Source: Patiria pectinifera (taxonomy: Eukaryota; Echinodermata; Asteroidea; Valvatida; Asterinidae). Taken from it: DNA of 64,000 bases. Positions 60,601-63,369 of this stretch are shown piece by piece. The DNA is taken from positions 8,432,001 through 8,496,000 of the forward strand of contig CM057141.1 in assembly GCA_029964075.1 (NCBI GenBank), given 5' to 3'. The notes under the pieces were generated by a model. It searched no databases. It was not told the origin of the DNA and worked only from the letters and a program-made list of their open reading frames with translations. The position numbers and the translations under genes are program-made. Each line of letters starts with the position of its first letter. Within the stretch, counting starts at the first letter, position 1.

Positions 60601-61562
60601 TTGGGTTGAAAATTGGTAAGCACCTAGACCAGGATGTGTTATAGATGAATAGGAAGTGATGTTACAATGATGTCATCATGGGTCACGTGACGTCACGTTA
60701 ACGATTAATAGATTTAATCTTTGAAAATCAATATAAAATCAACCGTGAGACCTAAACAGGACTTGGAAAGAATTGCATACACGGACATGCCTTGTAGTTT
60801 AAAATTGGTAAAAGATGTGAACTTGCTTTTAATCATGTATGCTTTGGCTAAGTTGTTCTTTACAAAGAAATTAACGGTGATGCCATAAAATGTGAAAACG
60901 CCCTCTAGCGGCAGGTTGAAAAAAATTTTAATGAATAATCTGTTGATGAGTCTAGCGAAGTTTGCTGAAATAATTTTTTATAATTGATATATACAACCAA
61001 CTTCATGCTAACAACAAGTTGAGGAGGGGGGGGGGGAAGTTGGTGACATCACCAGACCGGAAGTTAAATGAAAATCTTTACATGAAATGTGATGTCACAT
61101 TAAAGGTGCATTTTTGTAAGCCTACATCTATGGAACTATGGGCACTGATCACTATGCGACTTTCTTCTGCACATCTATGTCCCATCAGTCTATAACATGA
61201 CATAAAAATACAACAAATTGCCGAAACAGCCCTGTGTTTGTCCACAAACATAAATCTAGTTTATCCTTAACATTTATATAAAAAGGGAGAAATATTCAAC
61301 TGACTAATTTTCATAATTTGTTATCATTTCGTTCACTGCAATACTTTCCGGCATTATTTTTGTGTGTTTTTTTTTCTATTTGGGGGCAGAGTTACGATAT
61401 TCTCCAAAGACATGTTTTGATTTATGACAAATTTTTTGTATTTTACATTTCGTTTACTAAAGGTTAGAGCTGAGTGTCATGTTGATGAATAGCTGTTTAT
61501 TTGAATCAGCTGACTCCACTAGTGAAGATCAACCAGACATATCTCAACTTGATTACCAAACA
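8069..61562 (+). CDS. CLC-6/7-like chloride channel / H+/Cl- exchanger, 12 internal exons (gene partial at both ends)
   Basis: Twelve exons with AG/GT borders join in one frame to 1857 bp (619 codons) without a stop. Visible in order: a hydrophobic helix, GSGLPE and GPEGP filter motifs, the SAGAAAGVASAFGAP helix, a MEEVSSFW segment carrying the glutamate pair that includes the internal proton glutamate in exchangers, a cysteine-containing luminal loop, ACWTCGSNISSGLVVPML, IGAASFFGGVSRLTMSLTVIM, the final membrane segment with PLYHALLEV (position of the conserved Tyr), and a first CBS domain. CLC-6 and CLC-7 proteins are roughly 800-870 residues, so the N-terminal part and CBS2 lie outside the window. 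Family members work as dimers in endosomal or lysosomal membranes exchanging chloride for protons; location and transport mode here are inferred. GPEGP and GLVVP differ from vertebrate CLC-6 and CLC-7, so I give no orthologue symbol. Introns are 0.8-10 kb and full of transposons. Confidence 0.95.
8421..8931. mobile_element. MITE with TTAA ends (copy 1)
   Basis: It starts TTAAAGGTAGCGTCCATCAT and ends with the inverted form ATGATGGACTGTACCTTTAA, so the terminal repeats are about 24 bp with TTAA at both edges, as in piggyBac-like MITEs. The left third matches 51433-51600 closely (for example TCAAAATCTAAAGAAGG and AACTAACCTGATGAAG), defining a repeat family. No coding capacity is seen. Confidence 0.8.
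8932..9726. other. Intron sequence, nothing recognised
   Basis: No gene or clear repeat is seen; the last 20 bases form the polypyrimidine tract of CLC exon b. Confidence 0.5.
9727..9902 (+). CDS. CLC gene exon b: GSGLPE and GPEGP filter motifs
   Basis: The acceptor is TTGCAG and the donor GTAAGA; the exon enters in phase 0 and leaves in phase 2. It carries SAAGSGLPELIGFLNG (anion-site serine of the GSGIP motif) and GLPVGPEGPMIHMG, where the glutamate (codon 9880-9882) is the external gating glutamate of CLC proteins. Retaining this glutamate fits an exchanger or a gated channel. CLC-6 and CLC-7 have lysine before it; here it is proline. Confidence 0.95.
9903..10886. other. Intron sequence, nothing recognised
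   Basis: No gene or clear mobile element is seen. AATCCAGTCTTGG words recur near 10490 and 10820, hinting at a degraded repeat. Confidence 0.4.
10887..11152. mobile_element. MITE with 29-bp GGGCCCAATTTCATAG terminal repeats
   Basis: The 266-bp element starts GGGCCCAATTTCATAGCGCT and ends with its complement AGTGCTATGAAATTGGGCCC; the 29-bp arms differ at one position. GCTTAAC/GTTAAGC words recur inside. No coding capacity. Confidence 0.88.
11153..11889. other. Intron sequence with an 18-bp palindrome
   Basis: No gene is seen. A perfect palindrome ATGTTTGTGCACAAACAT at 11748-11765 is identical to the one at 60349-60366. Confidence 0.45.
11890..12425 (-). pseudogene. Penelope-like reverse transcriptase relic
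   Basis: On the - strand, from 12420 down, the sequence reads NVIKDGRLEEDGELRLYEIT, then VDKALPFIQARLEQDTGL, then in other frames MGWPVSSIICNLFIEQLE and WYRYVDD. These correspond in order to the VP-x-KAL helix, the GSPxSPI-x-ANLFME block and the catalytic YVDD box of Penelope-like RTs. The SP of the GSP motif has changed to WP, and several frameshifts are present. A 17-bp direct duplication (CCTTTCATTTGCATGT) lies near 12187-12218. Confidence 0.7.
12429..13816. mobile_element. Non-autonomous hAT element with 8-bp TSD and GACTCGAGTC subterminal arrays
   Basis: GTATGTGA occurs directly before the element (12421-12428) and directly after it (13817-13824), an exact 8-bp duplication. The ends are CAGAGTTGTAACGAGTC and the complement GACTCGAGTCATTACAACTCTG. 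Both subterminal zones are arrays of GACTCGAGTCGAGTC, longer than in the hAT at 6389. No transposase is recognised; its internal frames have no visible motifs. A partial inverted copy lies at 57777-58290. Confidence 0.92.
13825..14455. other. Intron sequence, nothing recognised
   Basis: No gene is seen; AT-rich. Confidence 0.4.
14456..14527 (-). mobile_element. tRNA-derived SINE head (degenerate tRNA-like)
   Basis: The - strand reads GGGCTGGTTAGCTCAGTTGG (A box within), an anticodon-type stem with CCGGA/TCCGG, and GCAGGTTCAAACC (B box). T-arm and acceptor overlap and the 3' acceptor strand is missing, so it is not a functional tRNA but the head of a tRNA-derived SINE. The rest of the SINE body is unclear. 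Confidence 0.65.
14528..16775. other. Intron sequence, mostly unrecognised
   Basis: 15768-16193 contains a 141-codon open frame in two overlapping frames, without recognisable domain. Parts of it (TATGGGAGT...ACAAACAAAAGAG) resemble intronic sequence at 27600-27650, so it is more likely a dispersed repeat than a gene. Confidence 0.4.
16776..16868 (+). CDS. CLC gene exon c: cytosolic loop after GPEGP helix
   Basis: The exon runs from a TTTCAG acceptor to a GTGAGA donor and completes the split glycine codon of exon b. It encodes SLIGAGMSQFKSDTLKF followed by PFFQRFRNPEDR, matching the CLC-6/7 segment between the filter helix and the (K/R)RDFVSAGAAAG helix. Exit phase is 2 (AG of an arginine codon). 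Confidence 0.92.
17190..18250. mobile_element. Large foldback (palindromic) MITE
   Basis: The two halves are inverted complements. Examples: GAGCACATATTTATTCCCAT (17350) against ATGGGAATAAATATGTGC (18225); AGAGCCCGTCACATGGTCGG (17300) against GGCCATGTGACGGGCTCT (17764); and GTTCAACCAATAAAACGGTA (17650) against its complement near 17910. Arms are roughly 400-500 bp and diverged. No coding capacity. Confidence 0.75.
18251..19449. other. Intron sequence with dispersed GACGTCA repeat
   Basis: No gene. 18820-19270 belongs to the dispersed repeat family also seen (inverted) at 280-370. Confidence 0.5.
19450..20121. mobile_element. Mariner-like long-TIR element, TA target (672 bp)
   Basis: It starts CAGGGTGAGTCAAAAAAA and ends TTTTTTTGACTCACCCTG, with TA on each side. 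The inverted arms extend about 220 bp (19450-19675 against 19905-20121), for example AGCCAATTTCATAAGCTACT against its near-complement at 20010. Only about 230 bp lie between the arms, so the whole transcript could fold. A related element is at 49579-50066. No transposase is seen. Confidence 0.88.
20244..20487 (+). CDS. CLC gene exon d: SAGAAAG helix and MEEVSSFW
   Basis: The acceptor is TTTCAG and the donor GTGAGT. The first base completes the arginine codon from exon c; 81 codons follow and the exon ends in phase 0. It encodes NFISAGAAAGVASAFGAPVG and LLFAMEEVSSFW, the latter holding the two glutamates where the internal proton glutamate lies in CLC exchangers, then the CCMVSTFTTDLF helix. 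This is among the most conserved parts of the family. Confidence 0.96.
20488..21012. other. Intron sequence, nothing recognised
   Basis: No gene or repeat is seen before the satellite array starts. Confidence 0.4.
21013..24636. repeat. 56-bp satellite array (about 60 or more units)
   Basis: The core unit contains GCTGCTGATTGCAATGGGTT, TGGGTGTCAGTCACTGCACT and GATGTCATCTTCAAGT (56 bp). Variant units have ATATAATA in place of GGG, or lack the ATCTTCAAGTGCTG segment and are shorter. The array interrupts the intron between CLC exons d and e. Frames rotate between units, so the overlapping open frames (cysteine- and serine-rich) are not protein repeats. One extra unit is found after the insertion, at 26333-26385. 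Confidence 0.95.
24637..26332. mobile_element. 1.7-kb DNA transposon-like insertion in the satellite array
   Basis: The array stops at CTGA (24633-24636) and resumes at CTGA (26333-26336), mid-unit. The inserted segment begins GGC-(A)n-TGGTGTG and ends CACACCATTTTTT-(G)n-C, so it has short inverted ends containing AAAAAATGGTGTG. Internal sequence shares CATCGATGGAGAAAGA...TTTCTGC and CACAGAAC words with 42840-42905. No transposase motif was recognised in the internal frames. Confidence 0.75.
26333..26385. repeat. Stranded unit of the 56-bp satellite
   Basis: TGATTGCAATAGGTTTGGGT and CATTGTACTGATG continue the array unit directly after the inserted element, showing that the insertion happened inside the array. 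Confidence 0.9.
26531..26725 (+). CDS. CLC gene exon e: helix with GVLGGLLGGLF and basic loop
   Basis: The acceptor is TTATAG and the donor GTAAGT; 65 codons in phase 0 at both ends. It encodes a glycine-rich membrane helix (VVLGVLGGLLGGLFVFMN) like the VIGGLLGATFN helix of CLC-6, then a basic loop (KLARLRRAIISKVK) and the start of the next helix. The preceding intron holds the 56-bp satellite array. Confidence 0.93.
26726..28473. other. Intron sequence, no gene seen
   Basis: A 93-codon open frame on the - strand (27830-28111) has no recognisable domain. 27590-27680 resembles 15905-15990, so part of this is a dispersed repeat. Confidence 0.4.
28605..29069 (-). pseudogene. Penelope-like element 1: GIY-YIG endonuclease and C-terminus
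   Basis: The frame reads YRTVPCHRHRCKTC (cysteine/histidine cluster), NLVYCITCKCFGKLYIGETK and RRLADRLMEHL. This is the GIY-YIG nuclease of Penelope-like elements, with VYC-x-TC in place of GIY and an intact YIGETKR-x-x-x-x-R core. After a stop and frameshift the tail continues AQHFRAPTHSTKDMGVCIVT and EQRVMFQLGTLQPDGMKEDF, the usual C-terminal pattern. Confidence 0.85.
29110..29562 (-). pseudogene. Penelope-like element 1: reverse transcriptase palm
   Basis: The frame reads YSMDVKSLYTCIPHSDDLAA (catalytic Asp of RT motif A within SMDVKSLYT), AMGTRMGPSYACLFVGFLEE (motif B), and after a frameshift LYKRYIDDIIGVTP (motif C with YIDD). All three RT catalytic blocks are recognisable. The thumb region after FDQSTTP is lost, and the sequence passes directly to the endonuclease. 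Confidence 0.85.
29637..30464 (-). pseudogene. Penelope-like element 1: N-terminal part of polyprotein
   Basis: A 275-codon frame with YFSTRRDIDMFYRRPGLKAY, VVKRADKGGATVVWHKDLYQ and AERRLLDSLSYYVIDHDLTP. The (N)ADKGGxxVVW-x-x-x-Y pattern followed by a (L)-x-D-x-x-Y-Y block is the conserved region upstream of the RT in Penelope-like proteins. It is open over 828 bp but does not join in frame to the RT part (29100-29562). Confidence 0.8.
30621..30655. repeat. (AT)n microsatellite
   Basis: An alternating TA tract separates the two Penelope-like elements. A second tract lies at 31670-31699. Confidence 0.95.
30766..30811 (-). ncRNA. Hammerhead ribozyme (type I, minimal) in Penelope-like element
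   Basis: On the - strand from 30810: TTCTG (helix I), CTGATGA (30805-30799), GTGCC-TTAT-GGTAC (helix II, 5 bp with a tetraloop), GAAA (30784-30781), then CA-GTC-TG and TC, and CAGAA (helix I). Helix III is A15.1-C-A / T-G-T with a GTC loop. All hammerhead core residues are present, and the expected cut is after C at 30772 (the 3' side starts CAGAAGAG). Short helix III hammerheads are known from Penelope-like elements and retrozymes. The second terminal copy near 31750 keeps only the cut-site half. Confidence 0.85.
30905..31147 (-). pseudogene. Penelope-like element 2: GIY-YIG C-terminal tail
   Basis: In a different frame from the RT part the - strand reads CGKELRKHIWDLKDEGKDYE, IKWDIV, NVNKRCNLCIAEKYIIICRP and LNKRSEIVSKCRHRDRCVL before a stop. 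This S-x-HIWxLKD ... IKW ... CNLCxxEKxxI ... LNKRxExxSxCRH pattern follows the GIY-YIG core in this Penelope lineage. The core itself (YVGET region) has been deleted. Confidence 0.75.
31128..31600 (-). pseudogene. Penelope-like element 2: region before/at RT start
   Basis: The - strand reads LNEDINTIRNDDKLTVKADK, TTNYYKMEKDDYVNLV, and FVTLKDHKDNFDNKPSCRLI then SPTKSEIGHISKVILDRI. The ADKT-x-N-x-Y and LKDHK-x-NF-x-x-x-P-x-CRLI-x-P-x-KSEIG pattern is typical of a Penelope-like lineage found in many aquatic invertebrates. The RT catalytic motifs are absent because the sequence jumps to the endonuclease tail near 31150. Confidence 0.75.
31670..31699. repeat. (AT)n microsatellite
   Basis: Alternating TA tract inside the upstream terminal repeat of Penelope-like element 2. 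Confidence 0.95.
31983..32068 (+). CDS. CLC gene exon f: helix end and luminal loop start
   Basis: The exon has acceptor CATAG and donor GTAAGT, enters in phase 0 and leaves in phase 2. It encodes a short hydrophobic run (ILFSTASVLLPAAF) and then NCSPYSCYLSGEKR, the beginning of the cysteine-bearing luminal loop that follows this helix in CLC-6/7. It lies only a few hundred bases after the Penelope-like elements of the intron. Confidence 0.85.
32124..32555. mobile_element. Near-perfect palindromic element with TTAA ends
   Basis: The left arm starts TTAAAGAGGTTGTTGAATGC and the right arm ends in the complement GCATTCCACAACCTCTTTAA. The arms run about 200 bp, for example CAGGTCCTGTTTCGACCCGA (32260) against TCGGGTCGAAACAGGACCT (32453), and meet around 32355. 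It starts 56 bp downstream of CLC exon f. Edges at TTAA suggest a piggyBac-type MITE. The right-arm open frame (32356-32568) is antisense to the left arm and not a gene. Confidence 0.9.
32556..33734. other. Intron sequence, nothing recognised
   Basis: AT-rich, without gene. A segment near 32940-33190 repeats TTCCCTAACG-x-GGCGCAC words. Confidence 0.4.
33735..35045 (+). mobile_element. 5'-truncated RTE/L2-like LINE with microsatellite tail
   Basis: The + strand encodes VPKKGDLTIPDNYRGISLSQ, LHPNQSGFR, then after a frameshift near 33990 the blocks GVLQGDPLAPYLFIIVLDYA, LHYADDFSLLAD and NARKTKYTVINP, and the thumb with YGCESWTLTK. These are RT motifs of an APE-type LINE, with the catalytic YADD intact. 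The 3' end is an (AATG)n-(AAG)n tract at 35018-35045, typical of RTE-like elements. The endonuclease domain is missing, as in 5'-truncated insertions. Confidence 0.88.
34083..34895 (+). pseudogene. LINE reverse transcriptase (C-terminal two thirds)
   Basis: A 270-codon open frame from SMYEDTSAVVLTPKGESDPF through GVLQGDPLAPYLF (motif B), LSDLHYADDFSLLADT (motif C), GLSLNARKTK (motif D) to the FKYLGS thumb and a C-terminal RQRRLRLASHVYRH. It is preceded in another frame (33735-33990) by RT motifs 1-2. The frame break and the missing N-terminus make it a pseudogene. Confidence 0.85.
35046..35480. other. Intron sequence with a short inverted repeat
   Basis: GGATAGTCAATATTAGTTCCCCGAGG (35200) and its complement near 35275-35300 (GGGAGCTAATATCAAGTATCC) form a hairpin-like pair. 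No gene. Confidence 0.45.
35481..36376. repeat. Repeat element with four ~145-bp internal tandem units
   Basis: It starts with a CCCCTCAGCCGAGAGG-CTCGAGGGG palindrome followed by GTCCGTCCGT words, and ends with GCTGAGGGGTTTCAACAGCA-ACGCTGTT, a hairpin. Between are tandem units starting TCCGGATGATAACTTGAGTT at about 35745, 35893, 36036 and 36173, each with GGTCAAAGGTCAAGGTCACC. The layout (hairpin ends around a minisatellite) resembles pearl or Helitron-like non-autonomous elements; that is inference. Confidence 0.7.
36377..37199. other. Intron sequence, nothing recognised
   Basis: No gene. The stretch contains short simple repeats such as ATCATCATCATCA near 36920. Confidence 0.4.
37200..38160 (+). 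pseudogene. DIRS-type gag fragment and start of second ORF
   Basis: The frame at 37594 reads GGGDLFGNRFDETMMKEARR then LKAKDKLDLRRHTAKRP, parallel to MGKDLFGGKFQEVLEVEAKR in the DIRS element at 45410-45490. The preceding frame (37378-37560) fits the helical part of the same gag. Further on, DQVASHLAEFSQRWSHITSD resembles the start of the DIRS RT ORF. There are many stops and no terminal repeats, so it is a dead fragment of a related family. Confidence 0.7.
38161..39145. other. Intron sequence, nothing recognised
   Basis: No credible gene. A 106-codon frame at 38487-38807 ends in a lysine-rich low-complexity stretch. Confidence 0.4.
39146..39291 (+). CDS. CLC gene exon g: luminal loop
   Basis: Acceptor TTTCAG, donor GTAGGG. 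The first base completes the serine codon from exon f and the exon leaves in phase 1. It encodes a hydrophilic loop with two cysteines (PRCLVEEKG and LYTCPPG) and N-glycosylation sequons (NDS, NKS). In CLC-6/7 this loop faces the organelle lumen and is glycosylated in CLC-6; glycosylation here is inferred. Confidence 0.88.
40066..40273 (+). CDS. CLC gene exon h: ACWTCG helix and GLVVP motif
   Basis: Acceptor TTGCAG, donor GTAAGT; enters completing an aspartate codon and leaves in phase 2. It encodes NALLDYSLSAVATLLFL and ACWTCGSNISSGLVVPML, aligned with ACWTYG(I/L)(S/T)V and the GxFxP anion-binding motif of CLC-6/7. The codon at 40260-40262 is valine where the motif has the chloride-coordinating phenylalanine. 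Confidence 0.95.
40690..40860 (-). mobile_element. tRNA-derived SINE (5' part degraded)
   Basis: The - strand carries a B-box GGGTTCGAATCCTGCC (40797-40815 region) followed by a SINE body (CAGTCCCTGCTTGATTCC, GGGGTTTTCCTCCCATCAC). The A box is not clear. Pol III promoter remains plus a non-tRNA body define a SINE. It lies in the intron between CLC exons h and i. Confidence 0.65.
41274..41454 (+). CDS. CLC gene exon i: IGAASFFGG helix
   Basis: Acceptor AATAG, donor GTAAGT; the first base completes a leucine codon and 60 codons follow, ending in phase 0. It encodes GALYGRIIGMLL, then WMDPGAFALIGAASFFGGVS and RLTMSLTVIM, closely matching the ALIGAAAFLGGVVRMTISLTVI segment of the family. Confidence 0.96.
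41490..41876. mobile_element. Pogo/Tigger-like MITE (387 bp, TA target)
   Basis: TA borders; starts CAGTGGAACGTCGCTATACC and ends TATAGCGACGTTCCACTG. CTATACCGAAC words repeat in the left subterminal region. It begins only 36 bp after the donor site of CLC exon i. No transposase. Confidence 0.88.
43042..43190. repeat. DIRS left inverted terminal repeat
   Basis: Contains ACTTACCCAAATAGCTACTA, CATATTTATTCAGCCGACAG, CGAGCGCCCTCTCGGGGCC and CGCCATTATACTTCCTCTTT, all present as complements in the right repeat. The two copies differ at few positions. Confidence 0.93.
44130..45554 (+). pseudogene. DIRS gag-like ORF1, frameshifted
   Basis: Three open pieces follow each other. The first (44133-44369) is basic and serine/proline-rich. 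The second (44701-45054) is acidic. The third (45147-45554) is helical with LAAAFRCLDEILRFSLDQFT and LPLMGKDLFGGKFQEVLEVE, ending in a lysine-rich tail. Order and composition match the gag ORF of DIRS elements. Shifts between the frames break it. Confidence 0.75.
45545..46560 (+). pseudogene. DIRS reverse transcriptase, frameshifted
   Basis: The 373-codon frame carries SSFFLTPKKA, VFRYQERTYEFTALPFGLST and SPRVFTRVVRAVASRLRR. A parallel frame (46149-46442) gives IMIFMYLDDWLIVGKSEGQT with the catalytic YLDD and GFIINEKKSLI. After that the first frame resumes with VAPARAWLKLLGFMASLVDL. Motifs B-E of the DIRS RT are recognisable, but at least two frameshifts separate them. Confidence 0.88.
46561..47030 (+). 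pseudogene. DIRS RNase H-like domain, frameshifted
   Basis: Pieces in several frames read DDVIRPHLRWWLLEQNI, TDNTTVVAYINKQGGTRSPQ and IPGAENDIADSLSRGKV. The TDNTTVVAYINKQGG and HIPG-x-x-N-x-xAD-x-LSR motifs are the RNase H core of DIRS and related RTs. This region corresponds to the segment amplified as the 86-bp minisatellite at 1665-2955. Confidence 0.82.
47690..48300 (+). pseudogene. DIRS tyrosine recombinase
   Basis: The sequence keeps the catalytic pattern of tyrosine recombinases, spread over frames: arginine in LAAATARRSSEIHAL (near 47788), HxxR in EHDVRAVAASWA (48166-48201), and the candidate nucleophile tyrosine in TSCYLRD (codon 48275-48277). HTKSLRD/KCMQLFITTIKPHG lies between. 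DIRS elements use this enzyme for integration without target duplication. Frameshifts make it a pseudogene. Confidence 0.85.
48535..48597. repeat. DIRS internal complementary region
   Basis: 48535-48577 is the complement of the outermost left end (43027-43069): TGCATATGTAGTAGCTATTT ... GAATGAAGTAGACTC. It is followed directly by CCCCACAGAAGTGTGGGACG, the complement of the outermost right end (48834-48854). A junction of both ends in this order is what defines the internal complementary region of DIRS elements. Confidence 0.93.
48682..48819. repeat. DIRS right inverted terminal repeat
   Basis: The reverse complement of 43042-43190, from AAAGAGGAAGTATAATGGCG through GGCCCCGAGAGGGCGCTCGG to TAGTAGCTATTTGGGTAAGT. 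Confidence 0.93.
49276..49442 (+). CDS. CLC gene exon j: last membrane helices and linker
   Basis: Acceptor GGCAG, donor GTAAGT; phase 0 in, phase 2 out. It encodes MEITNDIQFLLPIMVAIMMA and KWVGDFVTHPLYHALLEV, the final helices with the conserved tyrosine position, then IPFLDAEP leading to the cytosolic CBS domains. The preceding intron holds the DIRS element. Confidence 0.95.
49579..50066. mobile_element. Mariner-like long-TIR MITE (488 bp, TA target)
   Basis: It begins CAGGGTGAGTCAAAAAAAGC and ends ACTTTTTTTTAACTCACCCTG, flanked by TA. The arms pair over more than 100 bp (AATCTAGGATATGAAAGCCC at 49657 against its complement at 49970). It shares its ends, not its interior, with the element at 19450-20121. 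Confidence 0.88.
50067..50999. other. Intron sequence, nothing recognised
   Basis: No gene. TAGCCTATTTGAGATAGGACGGACACA (50690) and its complement at 50760-50790 form an inverted pair of about 30 bp. Confidence 0.45.
51000..51179 (+). CDS. CLC gene exon k: first CBS domain
   Basis: Acceptor CTGCAG, donor GTAAAT. The first base completes a serine codon and the exon leaves in phase 2. It encodes SDAMASPVHVLHSKESVSTI, the GGFPVV strand and FIGLITR, a typical CBS domain pattern equivalent to CBS1 of CLC-7 (MSTPVTCL, NGFPVV, LQGLILR). Confidence 0.94.
51433..52010. mobile_element. TTAA-type MITE, copy 2, split by a SINE
   Basis: The left part (51433-51600) matches 8421-8590 almost base for base. 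After the SINE the match resumes with GAATTCAGCATCCGAGACAC / GTTCTCACTGAGC, equal to 8603-8635. The right terminal repeat of copy 1 is not found here, so the element is truncated on that side. Confidence 0.8.
51620..51971 (+). mobile_element. tRNA-derived SINE with (ATT)n tail
   Basis: A tRNA-like head has an A-box region GGCTGGTGCGTAAAGCGCTC and a B box GGTTCGAATCC, followed by a body with TTCTCTCCTGTGCCACAAGG and CCGACCACATTGTAGCCGCG, ending in nine ATT/TTA units (51942-51970). The intact Pol III boxes and tail make this a well-preserved SINE. It is inserted in the MITE at 51433-52010. Confidence 0.85.
52011..53498. other. Intron sequence with dispersed GACGTCAC repeat
   Basis: No gene. 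Around 53100-53290 GTGACGTCACATGTCACATG and related words mark the repeat family seen at 60180-60710. CATGCCTTTGT-x-x-TTTC words recur three times between 52300 and 52410. Confidence 0.45.
54556..55515 (+). pseudogene. LINE apurinic-like endonuclease domain
   Basis: A 319-codon open frame has the APE endonuclease motifs in order: YKIATWNVRTLMDSK, NINIAALSETLTEVGEGYTF, GVGFAIKSSLL, TIISAYAPTLTSSED, IILLGDFNAQVG and the tail TSWMHPRCKHWHLIDYVIVR. The N, E, Y, D/N and H positions of the exonuclease III-like fold are all visible. Vertebrate databases often label such frames craniofacial development protein 2-like, but this is LINE sequence. It stops before the RT. Confidence 0.88.
55516..56400 (+). 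pseudogene. LINE RT remnant and C-terminal C2H2-like tail
   Basis: After a frame change the region reads ASTSVNGAGDPTVVIDGSST and, further on, LFNIYLVAVTLLS (RT motif B end), then FDLQYADDAAFVSHSAAGLR with the YADD catalytic box and NTYTSAGLVINARKTEVL. The palm segment before it is missing. At 56290-56395 CLTCGRRCASEFGLRSHQRS then HQRCPYH gives a C-x2-C-x12-H-type zinc-finger tail. The deletion makes the protein non-functional. Confidence 0.8.
57777..58290 (-). mobile_element. Partial inverted copy of the 12429-13816 hAT element
   Basis: The right-end subterminal GACTCGAGTC arrays and interior words such as TTCCACCAAG(A/G)GCTTAA and CCAATGATGAAACCA are complementary to 13455-13800. The left terminal part is missing. 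Confidence 0.75.
58291..59779. other. Intron sequence, nothing recognised
   Basis: No credible gene or clear element is seen. Confidence 0.4.
59780..59966. mobile_element. Pogo/Tigger-like MITE, copy 2 (187 bp)
   Basis: Same length and about 90% the same sequence as 7846-8032, starting CAGTCGAGTCTCGTTA and ending TAACGAGAGTCGACTG. The left flank is TA, the right flank CA (mutated). Confidence 0.88.
60160..61260. repeat. Dispersed GTGACGTCAC-type repeat with Helitron-like end
   Basis: Contains repeated blocks such as CCTATATCTCCAGATCTACA, TGACATGTGACGTCACATT and CGCCCTCTAGCGGCAGG (60900), shared with 970-1000, 3130-3260 and 53100-53290. It ends at 61259 with the hairpin TGTTTGTCCACAAACA, 5 nt and CTAG before T, as at 4707-4731. 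A non-autonomous Helitron-like family is possible; no 5' TC end has been fixed. Confidence 0.5.
61463..61562 (+). CDS. CLC gene exon l: segment after CBS1
   Basis: The exon begins after ACTAAAG and ends at a GTGAGT donor. Its first base completes the arginine codon of exon k and 33 codons follow in phase 0. It encodes LELSVMLMNSCLFE, equivalent to SQLIVLLKHKVFVE of CLC-7, then an acidic stretch (DSTSEDQPDISQLDYQT). The acceptor lacks a strong pyrimidine tract, but the phase match and homology support it. CBS2 must be encoded beyond the window. Confidence 0.85.
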
Positions 61563-62544
61563 GTGAGTACTAAGTTTATTTAAAGGGCTCATGCAATGTC
61601 ATTCTTTTTATGCTATCCTTAAAAATGCATCCTTGGGTCTCGTAGGTTTGTGCATAGTACAGGAACCGGGTACCCGATGGAAAAAATATGGTTACCTGGG
61701 TCCGGTAAAAGAAACCTAACCCTAAAATTCACATCTCGGAAGTTGCTGTTTTGAGTGTTTACCGGTGCATCGACAGCAAGATACCAGTCCGTACCTAGAT
61801 GTGCAAAAGTATTACGCACCAGCTGTACGATTTTGAACTTCAAATTTCACTTTGAAATATCATGGATGGTCGATAAATTTCCAAACCTGTGTCGTGTCAT
61901 TATTTAGTCAGTAATTTTCGGCATTTGAAACCAATGTGGGAAAGGCGCCCTGTTTTTTCTGGCTTTTTCGAAAAACATTTTGCAACAAGTATGCAAACTT
62001 TGAGATGAGCTAGAAACCAAACAAAAAAATTATACCCCCACTTTTTGGATATTTTGTAGAAAACATATTGGGGTGTAATTCTCATCCAAATTAGTCTCAA
62101 GGTCACGTGATCCGCAAGGTCAAATTCAAGGTCAAATTCAAGGTCAAAAGGTCATCATACTTCAAATTACTCTGGCATGAAAAATGATACTCAAATTTGG
62201 AACTCTTACGATGTTACCTTTCCAAAGAAACCAAGATAAACAAATTTGGCCCACAGATTATGGAGATATGGTCATTTGATAATTGGCCGCCACGTCCATT
62301 TTGACCAAAATTGCCAAACAATGATGGGCGGTAGTGCAAAAAACATTTGTCCGACGGCGCTAAAACTTAAGATTTCAGCTTTATCAGCCAAAATTACCCC
62401 ATACACTTAATATGACCCAATTTGGAGGGGATGGGGTTTAAACTTTCCATTTTTTTGGGTGATTTGACAGGGAATGACCCCTAAGTGAAGTTTATGAGAA
62501 ATATGAGACCCATTATGTAGCACCTTAAAAGGGTATACAAAGTT
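61563..62544. other. Intron sequence, nothing recognised
   Basis: No gene. GGAACCGGGTACCCGA (61663) and CTCGGGTACCCGAGTCAGGA (63032) suggest a related pair of repeat ends, not resolved. A GGTCAAATTCAA tandem lies near 62115-62150. Confidence 0.4.
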
Positions 62545-62805
62545 CTGCGGCGCTTATTGCAGCCACTGCCAGAAACACCGGGGCAAACCCTTCTCTTAGT
62601 GATAAGTGTTACTGGGTTCTTTAGCGTGCAACACACGGGACCTCCGACCTACAGCTTTACGTCCCATCCAAAGGAGGAAGCAATAATGGTAAAGTGCCTT
62701 GCTCAAGAGCACAAGCACCATGTTCCCACGGTCAGGATTTGAACCCATGTACCACGGCACACGAGTCGAACACCATAACCATTGGACCACAGCACCCCAT
62801 AAATC
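62545..62805 (-). mobile_element. tRNA-derived SINE, second family
   Basis: The - strand starts with GGTGCTGTGGTCCAATGGTT (A box) and GGGTTCAAATCC (B box), then a body with CTTGAGCAAGGCACTTTACC and GATGGGACGTAAAGC. SINEs with this body are widespread in marine invertebrates as far as I recall. It is separate from the 51620 SINE family. Confidence 0.8.
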
Positions 62806-63369
62806 CATCTTAGATTTTACAAGGACAACCCTAGCGACTTCAAATTAATTGTCATTCTGGACTCATGAACGCTAATTGTTTGATAAAACATGAATTGTAT
62901 GAATAAAATAAAACCACCCGAGACACAGATATGAATTTTATTGAAATATTTTATTGGTTTACATGCCAAAAAAAGAGAAATCAATTTGTACCAGATTCTA
63001 TAATCTGGAGCCGGTTCCTGACATCCACACTCGGGTACCCGAGTCAGGAACCGGAACAGTTTGGATGACTATTGCACTTAGGCCTACATGAATACATGGA
63101 ATGGAATGTATGTGTACAGCCCAATAGGCTGCAGTTCACAGAGTTTATTAGAATCTTGGCATTTCTCAACATTATTTTGTATTTTTACTTTTGACCTAAT
63201 GCCGCTTTCCACAGGCATTCGAAATTAAAACACCATGAAAATAAGCATTATCTGAACAATGATAAGTCATGCCTGGCGTTTTTCATGTTTTGGTTAAGTT
63301 AATATCATATCAAAACGAAAGAATTTTTTAGTCCTAGTCCCACTCTGCCGTGTCCTAGTCCTACTCTGT

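Noticed and set aside
60945-60985. A second hammerhead-like motif (TTGATGAG...CGAAG)
   Set aside because: The core has TTGATGA instead of CTGATGA and GAAG instead of GAAA, and no helix I or III forms.
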